Source: Streptomyces coryli (lineage in GTDB: Bacteria; Actinomycetota; Actinomycetes; Streptomycetales; Streptomycetaceae). Taken from it: a stretch of DNA of 51,683 bases. Below are positions 1 through 8,060 of the stretch, piece after piece. The notes under the pieces were generated by a model that ran no database searches, was not told where the DNA came from, and saw only the letters and a list, made by a program, of their open reading frames with translations. Numbering within the stretch: the stretch's first letter is position 1; each line of letters begins with the position of its first letter. A program made the position numbers and the translations under genes. Location: the NCBI RefSeq assembly GCF_011044975.1, contig NZ_JAAKZV010000028.1:1-51683 (forward strand), given 5' to 3'.

Positions 1-356
1 CCCCACCACCGCCCGTACAACTCGATCTCGGCCTCGTGGCTGTCGACGGTCTGCAGCATCAGCGCTACGGACCGGGGCGCCAGCTCGGACTCGATGCCGC
101 CGATCAGCTCCATGAAGAACGGCTCGACGCTCAGCGTCCGCGCCGGCCGGCAGACGGCCAGGCCGACCGCCCGCGCCTGCTTGCCGTTGAGCGCGCGGGC
201 GGCGCTGCTGGGGCGCCAGCCGACCTCCTCGGCGATGGCCTTGATCCGCAGCCGGGTCTCGTCGGAGACGCCGGGCCGGCCATTGAGGGCGTACGACACC
301 GCGACCTTGGAGACGCCCGCTTTACGGGCTATGTCCCCGATCGTCGGTCGCTTCAT
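1..356 (-). CDS. LacI-family transcriptional regulator, 3' end cut by window edge
   Basis: The first 118 residues are visible, starting at ATG 356. Residues 1-55 form the LacI helix-turn-helix and hinge: it opens MKRPTIGDIARKAGVSKVAV, followed by SYALNGRPGVS and the hinge helix SSAARALNGKQA. The start of the periplasmic-binding-protein-like effector domain follows (VGLAVCRPAR). Such proteins repress sugar-use genes until a sugar binds. It lies downstream of the mannanase gene on the same strand, separated by a strong hairpin, so it may be the local mannan or mannose regulator; that link is inference. The C-terminal two thirds lie outside the window. Confidence 0.9.
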   Translation of the reverse strand, partial: MKRPTIGDIARKAGVSKVAVSYALNGRPGVSDETRLRIKAIAEEVGWRPSSAARALNGKQARAVGLAVCRPARTLSVEPFFMELIGGIESELAPRSVALMLQTVDSHEAEIELYGRWW

Positions 357-385
357 CGTGCGCCTCCCGCCGGCCCGTTCCGTAC

Positions 386-419
386 CCCCGGCGGCCGACT
401 TTACCGGCGGCCGCCGGGG
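386..419 (-). terminator. Hairpin terminator after the mannanase gene
   Basis: Arms 386-397 (CCCCGGCGGCCG) and 408-419 pair perfectly over 12 bp with a 10-base loop. The hairpin lies 25 bp past the mannanase stop and 30 bp before the LacI start, both on the minus strand. There is no T run, which is usual for Streptomyces terminators. It should separate the two transcripts. Confidence 0.6.
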
Positions 420-443
420 ATCCGGACCTGCGGTTCAACGGGT

Positions 444-1442
444 TCAGCCGAAGACGCTGGCCTCCTTGGCGGTGGCCTTGATGCCGTCGGCGCCGTCGAA
501 GAGGCGCTTGCCCCAGTCGGTCATCTGGTTCGCGTCGAAGCCCTGCACCAGGTCGAGGTACTCCACCCCGCCGCCGTTGCCGCTCCAGGACCAGCCCATG
601 TAGCCGAGGTCCAGGGACTGGGTCGTCTTCATGATGGCGTCCTCGTCCGGGTCGCCGTCGGAGTGCTTGTTGCCGAACTCGGCGACGGTGATCGGGAGCT
701 TCGCGTCGACGAAGGTGTTGAGATAGTCGCTGACCTCGGCCGGGGTGTCGTAGACGCCGTACATGTGGACGTCGAAGAGCGTGTTCTTGTCCGGGTCGGC
801 GGCGAAGACGTCGGCGGCGTTGTCGCGCATGGTGAAGGTCCAGTCCTGGCCCCAGTTGGGCGCGTCCACGACCAGGGTGTGGTCGAAGCCGGCCTCGCGC
901 AGGCGGCCGATGGCGGACGTGGTGTCGTTGGTCCAGGCGGCGTAAGTGCTGTTGCCGTGCGGCTCGTTGCCGATGTTGACCATGACGTACTTCTCCTGGC
1001 CGACGACGGCGTCCTTGATGCCGACCCAGTAGTCGACGGCCTTGTCCAGCGACACCGCCGCGCCCGCCTCGCCGTAGCCGGTGGTGTCGTGCGCCTCGAG
1101 GACGCAGATCAGCTTGTTCTGCTTGCACTGGTCGACGACGTGGGAGACGTCGGCGGCATCGTTCTTCGTCCATTGGTCGCCGGTGCTCAGCACCACGCGC
1201 ACGGAGTTGGCGCCGGCGGCCTTGATGTCCTTGAGCGCCTGGTCGGTCTTGTCGGGGTACCAGGTGTGGGCGTGATTGACGCCGCGCAGGACGAACTCCT
1301 GGTTGTTGGCGTCGAGCAGCCGGCCGTCCTGAATGTGGAAGCCGGGCGTCTCGGCCCCTTGGGCGGCGGGGAAGCCGGCCCAGAGGGTCGTACAGGCGGC
1401 GAGGACTGCGCCTGCCAGTAATGCGGCTCGCGATCTCTTCAT
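444..1442 (-). CDS. manA: Secreted GH5 endo-1,4-beta-mannanase
   Basis: A 332-residue enzyme that cuts the beta-1,4-mannan backbone outside the cell. Residues 1-30 are a Sec signal peptide (MKRSRAALLAGAV, likely cleavage near AQGA-ET). The mature part carries the GH5 subfamily 8 pattern of Streptomyces mannanases: RGVNHAHTWYP near the start, the acid/base Glu160 in NIGNEPHGN, and the nucleophile Glu255 in ITVAEFGNKHS. There is no carbohydrate-binding module, so this is a bare catalytic domain of about 300 residues. AGGAG lies 7 bases before the ATG. The LacI gene downstream may regulate it. The LAAC in the signal peptide resembles a lipobox, but a hydrophobic stretch and an Ala-Xaa-Ala-like site follow, so I call it secreted, not lipid-anchored. 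Confidence 0.92.
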   Translation of the reverse strand: MKRSRAALLAGAVLAACTTLWAGFPAAQGAETPGFHIQDGRLLDANNQEFVLRGVNHAHTWYPDKTDQALKDIKAAGANSVRVVLSTGDQWTKNDAADVSHVVDQCKQNKLICVLEAHDTTGYGEAGAAVSLDKAVDYWVGIKDAVVGQEKYVMVNIGNEPHGNSTYAAWTNDTTSAIGRLREAGFDHTLVVDAPNWGQDWTFTMRDNAADVFAADPDKNTLFDVHMYGVYDTPAEVSDYLNTFVDAKLPITVAEFGNKHSDGDPDEDAIMKTTQSLDLGYMGWSWSGNGGGVEYLDLVQGFDANQMTDWGKRLFDGADGIKATAKEASVFG

Positions 1443-1587
1443 CTGCTGCTCCTGGTGTGGGGGTCACTTACTAAACCGGGAAAGTGCCGTTCAGGGCGAG
1501 CTGAATCGCTGCCTCTACGCGGCAACGGGCATGAAGGTAGGGGGTATTGAGCCGCAGGGCAAGAGAAGGTACGGAACCGGTTAAGCG

Positions 1588-2463
1588 CTACCCCAGCTGG
1601 GCCAGGAGCCGCGCCCTGCCCGACCGGCTCAGCCAGGTGTCGAAGTCCATGAGGCCGGGGAAGGCCTTGCGTACGGGGGCGAGGTCGATGTCGTAGAAGG
1701 TGTCGTTCGCCCAGGTCATCACCTTCGCGACCGCCGGGGCGTGCTCCCACAGCAGCTCGAGCGGTATCCGTGCGTGGGGGATGGTGCGGTCTGCGGCCTT
1801 GCCCAGCGCGGCGGCGATCTGCGGGGCGGTCAGCCGGTCGCCGGCGATCTCCATGGTCCGGCCCAGGTACGTGTCCGGATCCGCGAAGGCCAGCGCGGCG
1901 AAGGCGCCGACGTCGTCGATCGCGATGAGCTTCATGACCATCTCGTCGTGCCAGGGCACGTTGAGCGAGCCGTTCTGGAAGAACCGCTCCGGGCTGGTGA
2001 AGTCCTCCATGAACCCCGCGGGGCGCAGGATCGTCGCGGGCACGCCCAGCTCGTGGATGTGCTGCTCGATCCGCCACTTGTCGATGGCGCCCCAGCCGCG
2101 CTCGACGTAGAAGCGGTTCTGCTGCTCCATGCCGCCGACCGAGGAGTACACCAGGTGCCGCACGCCCGCGGCCTTGGCGGCGTCCGCGACGTTCGTTCCC
2201 TGGGTGATCTCGTCGGGGTTGTCGGACTGAACGCTGTAGACGCCGTACGCGCCGCGCATCGCCTCGTCGAGGGAGGCCCGGTCGTCGAGGTTGCCGCGGA
2301 CGAGCTCGGCGCCGGCGGAGGCGAGTTGGGCGGCGGCCGGTGCCGTCTCGTCGCGGACGAGAGCACGGACGCGCCAGCCTCCGGCGAGCAGGTGGCGGGC
2401 GGTCGCGCCGCCCTGGTTCCCGGTGGCGCCGATGACGAGAACGGTCTTGTCGTGCGTGTCCAT
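1588..2463 (-). CDS. NmrA-like NAD(P)-binding oxidoreductase
   Basis: A 291-residue atypical short-chain dehydrogenase. The N-terminus has the dinucleotide-binding glycine motif GATGNQGG (residues 12-19) followed by TARHLLAGGWRVRALVRD, as in NmrA/HSCARG-type proteins. These bind NAD(P) and act either as redox sensors or as quinone or flavonoid reductases. The SDR active-site Tyr-x-x-x-Lys is not evident, which fits NmrA better than a classical SDR. It starts at ATG 2463 with AGGAG 7 bases upstream and is divergent from a TetR gene across a palindromic operator, so it is probably that regulator's target. The substrate is unknown. Confidence 0.8.
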   Translation of the reverse strand: MDTHDKTVLVIGATGNQGGATARHLLAGGWRVRALVRDETAPAAAQLASAGAELVRGNLDDRASLDEAMRGAYGVYSVQSDNPDEITQGTNVADAAKAAGVRHLVYSSVGGMEQQNRFYVERGWGAIDKWRIEQHIHELGVPATILRPAGFMEDFTSPERFFQNGSLNVPWHDEMVMKLIAIDDVGAFAALAFADPDTYLGRTMEIAGDRLTAPQIAAALGKAADRTIPHARIPLELLWEHAPAVAKVMTWANDTFYDIDLAPVRKAFPGLMDFDTWLSRSGRARLLAQLG

Positions 2464-2491
2464 GGCAGTCTCCTACGTCTCGAAGAGCTAG

Positions 2492-2525
2492 CTTGCACTC
2501 GATGCGAGTTTGCATCGAATGCAAG
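2492..2525. promoter_or_regulatory. TetR operator between the NmrA-like gene and its regulator
   Basis: A 34-bp imperfect inverted repeat: arms 2492-2508 and 2509-2525 match at 14 of 17 positions. The right half is itself a compact palindrome, TTGCAT-CGA-ATGCAA (2510-2524), and the left half holds a degenerate copy. This suggests two adjacent dimer sites. It sits in the divergent gap and should control both genes. Confidence 0.7.
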
Positions 2526-2554
2526 TTGGCTGTCAATGCGCTAATCTGTGCGCC

Positions 2555-3199
2555 ATGGCCGGACCCGGACAACACAGCACCTCACAGCCCTCCTTGCGCG
2601 AACGAAAGCAGGCGCGCACCCGCCAGGCGCTGATCGAAGCGGCGGTGGAACTTTTCGAGCGTCAGGGGTACGACGAGACGACCGTCGCGGAGATCGCGGC
2701 GGCGGCGGAGATCGGCACCCGGACGTTCTTCGGGTACTTCGCCGGTAAGGAGGACATCCTCTTCCCCGACAGCGACGCGAGATCCCGGGCCACGATCGCG
2801 GCGATCGCCGACCGCGATCCCGCCGAGGGCCCGGTGGACGTACTGCTGCGGGCTCTCGACACCATCGCCGAGAGCGACGCCGACATGGTGAGCCCCATGG
2901 CCGCCGTCCGGATGCGGCTGTTCCATACCGTCCCGGCGGTGCGCGGCAAGGCGCTCCAGGTTCAGCTCGCCGCTCAGCGGGAGATCGCCCGCGAACTGCA
3001 CAAGGCCTTCCCCGGTGAACTGGACCAGGTGACCGCGGCAGCCCTGGCCGGGGCCTTGACGGGGGCCGTCAGCGGCGCACTTGATGTACTCCTGGGCGAG
3101 CAGGGCGCGGAGCACGCGGACCCGGCCCAGCTGCAGGCACAGGTGCGGCAGGCGACGGAACGGGCACTGCGGCCGTGGCGGCAGGCCGCCGGGGAGTAG
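2555..3199 (+). CDS. TetR-family transcriptional regulator
   Basis: 214 residues from ATG 2555. Residues 12-60 form the TetR DNA-binding domain: RERKQARTRQALIEAAVELF, then TTVAEIAAAAEIGTRTFFGYF with the recognition helix and FAGKEDIL. The C-terminal ligand-binding half is all helical and not assignable to a ligand. I chose ATG 2555 over an in-frame start at 2510 because the latter lies inside the operator. No ribosome-binding site precedes 2555. A -10-like TAATCT at 2542-2547 would start the RNA at or next to the ATG, so a leaderless message is likely. It probably autoregulates and represses the divergent NmrA-like gene. Confidence 0.88.
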   Translation: MAGPGQHSTSQPSLRERKQARTRQALIEAAVELFERQGYDETTVAEIAAAAEIGTRTFFGYFAGKEDILFPDSDARSRATIAAIADRDPAEGPVDVLLRALDTIAESDADMVSPMAAVRMRLFHTVPAVRGKALQVQLAAQREIARELHKAFPGELDQVTAAALAGALTGAVSGALDVLLGEQGAEHADPAQLQAQVRQATERALRPWRQAAGE

Positions 3200-4369
3200 T
3201 CAGGCAGCCGGCGCGTAGTCCGGGAGCAGGCGGAGGCCCTTGGCCCGGGAGCGGCGTTCGACCGCACCGAGCGCCTTCATCAGCTGGAGGCGGGCGAAGA
3301 GGTCGCGCAGCCACCGGCCGCCGGCGGTCTTCGGGATCATCACGCGGGCATTGGGGCCGATCTGCTGCTTCTTGTCGACCAGCGGGCGCAGGGCGGCGTC
3401 GTAGCGGGCGAAGGCTACGCGGTGATCGCCGCCGGCGGCCGCGAGTTCCCCGGCGAGACGGTAGGCGCCCACCAGGGCGAGCTCGGCGCCCGCGCCGGAG
3501 GCGGGTGATGCGCACCAGGCGGCGTCACCGACGAGCGAGACCCGTCCGCTGGACCACGAATCCATCCGGACCTGGCCCAGGGCGTCGAAGTAGAACTCCG
3601 GGTCGGCCAGCGCCGATTCGAGCAGTTCCCGGGTCCGCCAGGACGTGTCGTCGGCGAACCGCTCACCGATCAGGCGCTTGTGCTCGGTGATGTCGCGGTG
3701 GTCGTAGTCGAGAGGCGCGGAGCGGAACATGAAGTACGCCTTGGCCCGGGCGTGGTTGCCGGAGCGATAGATCCCGGTCATCGTGCCCGGGGTGTTGAAC
3801 ATCGTCACCCACCGGTCCTCGCCGAGCGAAGGGTCGCTGTCGGCGAAGGCGAAGTAGTGGTCCTTGAAGTCGATGAACTGCGCTTCGGGGCCGAAGGCGA
3901 GCCGGCGGACGTTGGAGTGCATGCCGTCCGCGCCGATGACCAGGTCGAAGCTGCGGGTGGGGGCGTGCTCGAAGGTGACCGTCACGCCGTCGTCGTCCTG
4001 CGTCAGGTCGCGGATGGAGTCGCCGAAGAGGTAGTCGACGTCGGTCACTTCGTGCAGCAGCGCGACCAGATCGCCGCGCATGATCTCGGTGGCGGCGGGG
4101 TCCCGGGTGTCGATGCGGGCGACGGCTCGGCCGGCGGTGTCGACGAACTTCATGCCCTGGACGTCGGCGGCGAGTTCGCGGATCCGCGGCAGGATCCCCA
4201 TCCGTTCGGTGACCTCGACGGCCTGGTCCCGCACGTCCACCCCGTTGCCTCCGCTGCGCAGGCCGGGCGCCCGCTCGACCACGGTGGGCTGGAAGCCGTA
4301 CCGGGCCAGCCAGTGCGCCAGGGTCAGGCCGGCGATGCTGGCGCCCGAGATCAGGATGCGCTGGTTCAT
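3200..4369 (-). CDS. FAD-dependent aromatic-ring monooxygenase-like oxidoreductase
   Basis: 389 residues, the usual size of class A flavoprotein hydroxylases (PHBH/TetX-like). The N-terminus has the FAD-binding Rossmann motif ISGASIAGLTLAHWLARYG followed by VVER. The second FAD motif DLVIGADGMHSNVRR lies at mid-protein, and RVSLVGDAAWCASPASGAGA matches the GD motif near the C-terminus. These enzymes use NAD(P)H and O2 to hydroxylate or epoxidise aromatic or polyketide substrates, including some antibiotics. It is divergent from a TetR regulator across a paired operator and overlaps nothing. The stop codon abuts the upstream TetR stop (3199/3200), so the two genes converge tightly. Substrate unknown; drug inactivation or detoxification is possible. 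Confidence 0.85.
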   Translation of the reverse strand: MNQRILISGASIAGLTLAHWLARYGFQPTVVERAPGLRSGGNGVDVRDQAVEVTERMGILPRIRELAADVQGMKFVDTAGRAVARIDTRDPAATEIMRGDLVALLHEVTDVDYLFGDSIRDLTQDDDGVTVTFEHAPTRSFDLVIGADGMHSNVRRLAFGPEAQFIDFKDHYFAFADSDPSLGEDRWVTMFNTPGTMTGIYRSGNHARAKAYFMFRSAPLDYDHRDITEHKRLIGERFADDTSWRTRELLESALADPEFYFDALGQVRMDSWSSGRVSLVGDAAWCASPASGAGAELALVGAYRLAGELAAAGGDHRVAFARYDAALRPLVDKKQQIGPNARVMIPKTAGGRWLRDLFARLQLMKALGAVERRSRAKGLRLLPDYAPAA

Positions 4370-4392
4370 GGAGCTCTCCCTCGCGGTAAGCT

Positions 4393-4440
4393 AACTGAAA
4401 TGCACGTTCCAGTTGATTATGTGGAAGGAGCGTTTCAGTT
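4393..4440. promoter_or_regulatory. Paired TetR operator between monooxygenase and regulator
   Basis: Arms 4393-4410 (AACTGAAATGCACGTTCC) and 4423-4440 are inverted repeats matching at 15 of 18 positions with a 12-base spacer. The left arm with its flank is also nearly palindromic (AACTG at 4393 with CAGTT at 4410). Two TetR dimers could bind. The site covers the monooxygenase promoter region and ends at the regulator's own start codon. Confidence 0.7.
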
Positions 4441-5011
4441 GTCAACGCCCGAGGAGAACCCACGCGGCCGCAGGGCGGACGCCGTACGCAACCGGCAGCT
4501 CGCCCTTCATGCGGCCACCCAGCTGCTGGCCGAGCCGGGCGGCACCCTCACGGTCGAGGCCATCGCGAAGAAGGCCGGCCTGGGGGCCGCGACCGTGGTG
4601 CGGGCCTTCGGGGGCAAGGAGGCCCTGCTCGACGCCGCGGTTGCAGGCCTGCTCGCACCGCTGGTCGAGCGCGCCCGGCAGTTGCTGGAGCAGACCGCAC
4701 CGGAGCAGGCGCTACGAACCTTCCTGGCCGAGCTGATCGCGTTCCAGTCCGCGCACCACGCCATCAGCCGCCAGCTCGACGGCCTGGAGGCGCCCGCCAC
4801 GACGGCCCTGCGCCAACAACTGGCCGAAGCCATGGAGGAGATGATCGTCGGGGCGCGCCGGGACGGCGCGATCCGCACCGATCTCGACACTGCCGTTCTC
4901 GTCACCCTCGTCGGCCGGACGGCCTTCGCGATCGCGCAGGATCAGCCCGCGTCCGAGGGGATCGTGCATGCCTACCTCGCCGTCCTGATGGACGGGCTCC
5001 GCCCCCAATAG
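4439..5011 (+). CDS. TetR-family transcriptional regulator
   Basis: 190 residues from a TTG start at 4439, chosen because GGAAGGAG (4423-4430) lies 8 bases upstream. An ATG at 4400 is also in frame but falls inside the operator and has no ribosome-binding site. The DNA-binding domain covers residues 12-60 (RADAVRNRQLALHAATQLLA, then GAATVVRAFGGKEALLD). The recognition helix has an unusual VVRAF in place of the common LYRHF. The C-terminal half ends FAIAQDQPASEGIVHAYLAV, the pattern of a TetR C-terminal dimer domain. It should repress itself and the divergent monooxygenase gene. Confidence 0.85.
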   Translation: MSTPEENPRGRRADAVRNRQLALHAATQLLAEPGGTLTVEAIAKKAGLGAATVVRAFGGKEALLDAAVAGLLAPLVERARQLLEQTAPEQALRTFLAELIAFQSAHHAISRQLDGLEAPATTALRQQLAEAMEEMIVGARRDGAIRTDLDTAVLVTLVGRTAFAIAQDQPASEGIVHAYLAVLMDGLRPQ

Positions 5012-5050
5012 CCCGGCCCCGGCGGCGAAAAGGGTCGCACCCCCTGACTG

Positions 5051-5869
5051 TCAGCCGCGGCGCGGCACGACCACCGGGGAGTCGTCGCCCGGGGCGCGGA
5101 GGATGTCGGCCTCGATGCCGTAGAGCTCCTTCACCAGCTCCGAGCTGACGACCTCTCGCGCCGGGCCCTGGGCCACCACCCGGCCGTCGTTCATCGCGAC
5201 CAGAGTGTCGGCGTAGCGGGCCGCGGCCGCCAGGTCGTGGAGGACCATCAGGACCGTACGGCCGCCTGCCGCCACCTCGCGGACCAGCTCCAGCACCTCC
5301 ACGCCGTGGCCCAAGTCCAAGGCGCTCGTGGGCTCGTCCAGCAGCACCACCGGGGTCTCCTGCGCCAGCACCATCGCCAGCCAGCAGCGCTGCCGCTGGC
5401 CGCCCGAGAGCTGGTCCAGTCGCCGTCCGGCCAACTCCGCGGTGCCGGTGGCCTCCAGCGCCGATCGCACCGCGCGCTCGTCCTCGCGCGACCACTGGCG
5501 GAAGAGGCCCTGGTGCGGGTGGCGGCCGTAGCGTACGAGACCGGCCACCGTCACGGCCTCAGGGGCCTGCGGGGACTGCGGCAGCAGCGCGATGCGGTGG
5601 GCCGCGCGGCGGCGGGTGAGCTGCCAGACGTCCGCGTCGCCGGCCCGTACCGTGCCCGAATCGGGCTTGTGCAGGCGGGCGATGGCGCGCAGCAGCGTGG
5701 ACTTGCCGCAGCCGTTGGGGCCGACGATGGCGGTCACCTCGCCGGCGGGGAGCTCCAGGTCGACGCCGGCGACGGCGGTGCGGCCCGGGTAGCCGGCCGT
5801 GAGGGCCTCGACAGTCAGGCCGAGGCCGGTCGCCGGGGAGGCCGCCACATCGGTCGTCGTCTTGGTCAT
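5051..5869 (-). CDS. Ferric-siderophore ABC transporter ATP-binding protein
   Basis: 272 residues, the FepC/FecE type ATPase that drives ferric-siderophore import. Visible motifs in order: Walker A GPNGCGKST (about residue 40), Q-loop LLPQSPQAPEAVTV, signature LSGGQRQRCWLAMVLAQ, Walker B VVLLDEPTSALD, and H-loop VLHDLAAAARYAD. ATG 5869 was chosen because reading upstream runs into the permease gene. It is the last gene of a three-gene minus-strand operon, 2 bp after the second permease stop. Divergent enterobactin genes make ferric enterobactin the likely substrate; this is inferred from context. Confidence 0.93.
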   Translation of the reverse strand: MTKTTTDVAASPATGLGLTVEALTAGYPGRTAVAGVDLELPAGEVTAIVGPNGCGKSTLLRAIARLHKPDSGTVRAGDADVWQLTRRRAAHRIALLPQSPQAPEAVTVAGLVRYGRHPHQGLFRQWSREDERAVRSALEATGTAELAGRRLDQLSGGQRQRCWLAMVLAQETPVVLLDEPTSALDLGHGVEVLELVREVAAGGRTVLMVLHDLAAAARYADTLVAMNDGRVVAQGPAREVVSSELVKELYGIEADILRAPGDDSPVVVPRRG

Positions 5870-5871
5870 CG

Positions 5872-6951
5872 TCAAGATTCTGCACCCGTCTTGTTGGAGC
5901 CGAACAGGACCCACAGCAGGAACGGGCCACCCAGCACGCTGGTGACCACCCCCACCGGGATCTCCACCGGGGCGATCACACGCCCCAGCGCATCCGCCGC
6001 CGCGATCAATGCGGCGCCGGTGAGGGCCGAGCCGAGCACCGGGACCCGGGCCGGCCCGGTGAGCCGCGCCGCGATCACCGGGGCGGCCAGCGCGACGAAG
6101 GCGATCGGGCCCGCGATGCCGACCGCCACCCCCGCGAGCGCCACCGCGAGCGCGAGGGAGCAGGCGCGGACGAGGCGGACGTTGACGCCGAGGGCGGAGC
6201 CCATGTCGTCGTCGAAGCGCAGCATCTGCAGCCGGTTGCCGGCCACCAGCGCCAGCGGGACCAGGATGAGGAGGATGAGCGCCAGCGGGGTGCCGACGCC
6301 CCAGTCGCGGCCGTTGAGGCTGCCGACGGTCCAGAGGAAGACGCCGCCCGCGGTGTTGTCGTTCTCCCGCGACATCACCAGGTCGGTGATGGCGCCGATC
6401 AGTGTCGATACGCCGATGCCTACCACCAGCACCCGGTAGCCGCGGTGGCCCGCGCCGCCCGCGCACAGCACCACCAGCACCGCCGCGCCGATGGCGCCGA
6501 GCGGGCCGAGCCACCAGTCGCCGATCATGCCGGTCGAGGAGCCGACGACCGAGGCGACGACCGCCGCGGTGGCGCCGTCGTTGACGCCGATGATGTCGGG
6601 GGTGGCGAGGCGGTTGCCGGCGAGGGTCTGGGTCAGACACCCGGCGATGCCGAGCGCGGCGCCGACCAGCAGGCCGACGGCGATACGGGGCAGCCGGAAG
6701 TCGCGGACCAGCATCACGGTCGCCGAGTCGCCGGTGCCGAGCAGCCCGGCGACGGTGTCGGAGAACGGCATCGAGGTGGAGCTGGCGAAGGCGGCCAGCG
6801 CCGTCACCAGCGCGATGACGAGGCTGAGCGCGACCGCGATCAGCGCGCTGCGGCGCGGGAAGAGATAGGAGAGCGTGCCGGCCCGTACGACGGTGCTGTC
6901 CGGCGGCGTCACATCGGTGGTCTTGACCGCGTCAGTTGTTTTGTCTGTCAT
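5872..6951 (-). CDS. Ferric-siderophore ABC transporter permease (FecCD family)
   Basis: 359 residues with an N-terminal cytoplasmic stretch of about 35 residues and roughly nine to ten membrane segments. The FecCD signatures are present: DFRLPRIAVGLLVGAALGIAGCLTQTLAGNRLATPDIIGVNDGA, given here in short as RLPR, GCLTQ and NPLA-like GNRLATP, plus GPIAFVALAAP before the last segments. It forms a heterodimer with the permease encoded upstream. The start is ATG 6951, 5 bp after the neighbouring stop. Order permease-permease-ATPase is typical for FepDGC-type importers; which one equals FepD or FepG cannot be told by eye. Confidence 0.92.
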   Translation of the reverse strand: MTDKTTDAVKTTDVTPPDSTVVRAGTLSYLFPRRSALIAVALSLVIALVTALAAFASSTSMPFSDTVAGLLGTGDSATVMLVRDFRLPRIAVGLLVGAALGIAGCLTQTLAGNRLATPDIIGVNDGATAAVVASVVGSSTGMIGDWWLGPLGAIGAAVLVVLCAGGAGHRGYRVLVVGIGVSTLIGAITDLVMSRENDNTAGGVFLWTVGSLNGRDWGVGTPLALILLILVPLALVAGNRLQMLRFDDDMGSALGVNVRLVRACSLALAVALAGVAVGIAGPIAFVALAAPVIAARLTGPARVPVLGSALTGAALIAAADALGRVIAPVEIPVGVVTSVLGGPFLLWVLFGSNKTGAES

Positions 6952-6956
6952 GTCTC

Positions 6957-8042
6957 TTACGCCGCCCCCGCCGTCGACATCCGCGACGACCGCGCGATCC
7001 AGATCAGCAGCGGACCGCCGACGAGCGCCAGCAGCACGCTGACCGGGGTCTCCCATGGCCGGATCACCACCCGCGCGAGGACATCCGCGACGATCATCAC
7101 GTTCGCGGCGATAAGTCCCGACAGCACCAACTGCCCGGCCATCCGCGGCCCGGTGACCGTCCGCGCCGCGTACGGCGCCAGCAGCCCGAGGAACGCGATC
7201 GGCCCGGCGAGCGCCACCGCGGACCCGGCGAGCAGCGTCACCGCGCCCGCCACCGCGAACCGCACCCGCGTCGGCCGGTGCCCGAGCGCGCGGGCGCCGT
7301 CGTCGCCGAGCGCCAGCGCGGACAGCGGGCGGACGCAGGCGAAGGCGACGAGCAGCCCGACGGCGATCAGCGGCAGCAGCGGATACGTATCGGAGGTCTC
7401 GATCCCGGCGAGGGACCCGATCGTCCAGTAGCGGAACGTATCGAAGGTCGACTGGGTGCTGAGGAGGACGTACGAGGTCAGCCCGTGGAAGGTGGCGCCG
7501 AGCGCCGAGCCGGCCAGGACCAGTCGCAGCGGTGACCCGGCGGCCCGGCCGGTGGCCGCGAGCAGCAGCACCACCGAGCTGGCCGCCATGCCGCCGACCA
7601 GCGCCCAGAGCAGCATCGCGAAGGGCGATTTCACGCCGAAGTAGGTGAGGCCGAGGACGACGCCGAAGGCCGCGCCGTTGTTCACGCCGAGCAGTCCGGT
7701 CTCGGCGAGGGGGTTGCGGGTGACGGCCTGCAGCAGGCAGCCGGCGACGCCGAGGCTGACCCCCACCATGACGGCGGCGATGGTGCGCGGCAGCCGTACG
7801 TCCACCACCGCGAGCCGCAATTGCGCGTCGGCGCGGGCGGCGGGGTCGCCGAGGAGGTAGTCCCAGGCGCGGGCGAACGGGGAGGAGCCGGTGCCGATGA
7901 GGAGCGACAGGATCACCAGGACACCCAGCAGGGCGGTCAGTGCCAGCGCCGCCCAGAGGGTCGGGCGGTGGGCCTTCGCCGCGGCCGGTATCGGGGGGTC
8001 GGAACCGGCCCCGGGGGCCGCCTCCTCTTGCGCAACCAACAT
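6957..8042 (-). CDS. Ferric-siderophore ABC transporter permease (FecCD family), first gene of import operon
   Basis: 361 residues, second FecCD permease. It has a Pro/Ala-rich N-terminus, then hydrophobic segments beginning LWAALALTALLGVLVILSLL. Family signatures are VRLPRTIAAVMVGVSLGVAGC, NPLAETGLLGVNNGA and GPIAFLGLLAPYAARTV. The ATG at 8042 directly touches a 19-bp iron box and has no ribosome-binding site, so the message may be leaderless, with the box lying over the -10 region. No good alternative start is seen for the next 25 codons. It opens the import operon and is divergent from the binding protein and biosynthesis genes. Confidence 0.9.
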   Translation of the reverse strand: MLVAQEEAAPGAGSDPPIPAAAKAHRPTLWAALALTALLGVLVILSLLIGTGSSPFARAWDYLLGDPAARADAQLRLAVVDVRLPRTIAAVMVGVSLGVAGCLLQAVTRNPLAETGLLGVNNGAAFGVVLGLTYFGVKSPFAMLLWALVGGMAASSVVLLLAATGRAAGSPLRLVLAGSALGATFHGLTSYVLLSTQSTFDTFRYWTIGSLAGIETSDTYPLLPLIAVGLLVAFACVRPLSALALGDDGARALGHRPTRVRFAVAGAVTLLAGSAVALAGPIAFLGLLAPYAARTVTGPRMAGQLVLSGLIAANVMIVADVLARVVIRPWETPVSVLLALVGGPLLIWIARSSRMSTAGAA

Positions 8043-8060
8043 GAGGTTAGCCTAACCTAA
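8042..8060. promoter_or_regulatory. Iron box (DmdR/IdeR type) for the siderophore locus
   Basis: Read on the minus strand, the 19-mer is TTAGGTTAGGCTAACCTCA. It differs from the actinobacterial iron-box consensus TTAGGTTAGGCTCACCTAA at only two positions. It lies between the divergent import and biosynthesis operons, touching the permease start codon. Iron-loaded DmdR/IdeR would block the import operon and probably also the rightward promoter, although the rightward start codon is 119 bp away. Confidence 0.9.

Noticed and set aside
1360-1442. Mannanase as a lipoprotein (LAAC near residue 16)
   Set aside because: The Cys is followed by more hydrophobic residues and an AQGA cleavage site, so secretion is more likely.
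5870-6640. Upstream extension of the siderophore ATPase gene
   Set aside because: The extension is Arg/Pro/Gly-rich and lies on the same strand as, but out of frame with, a clear FecCD permease; the ATPase begins at ATG 5869.
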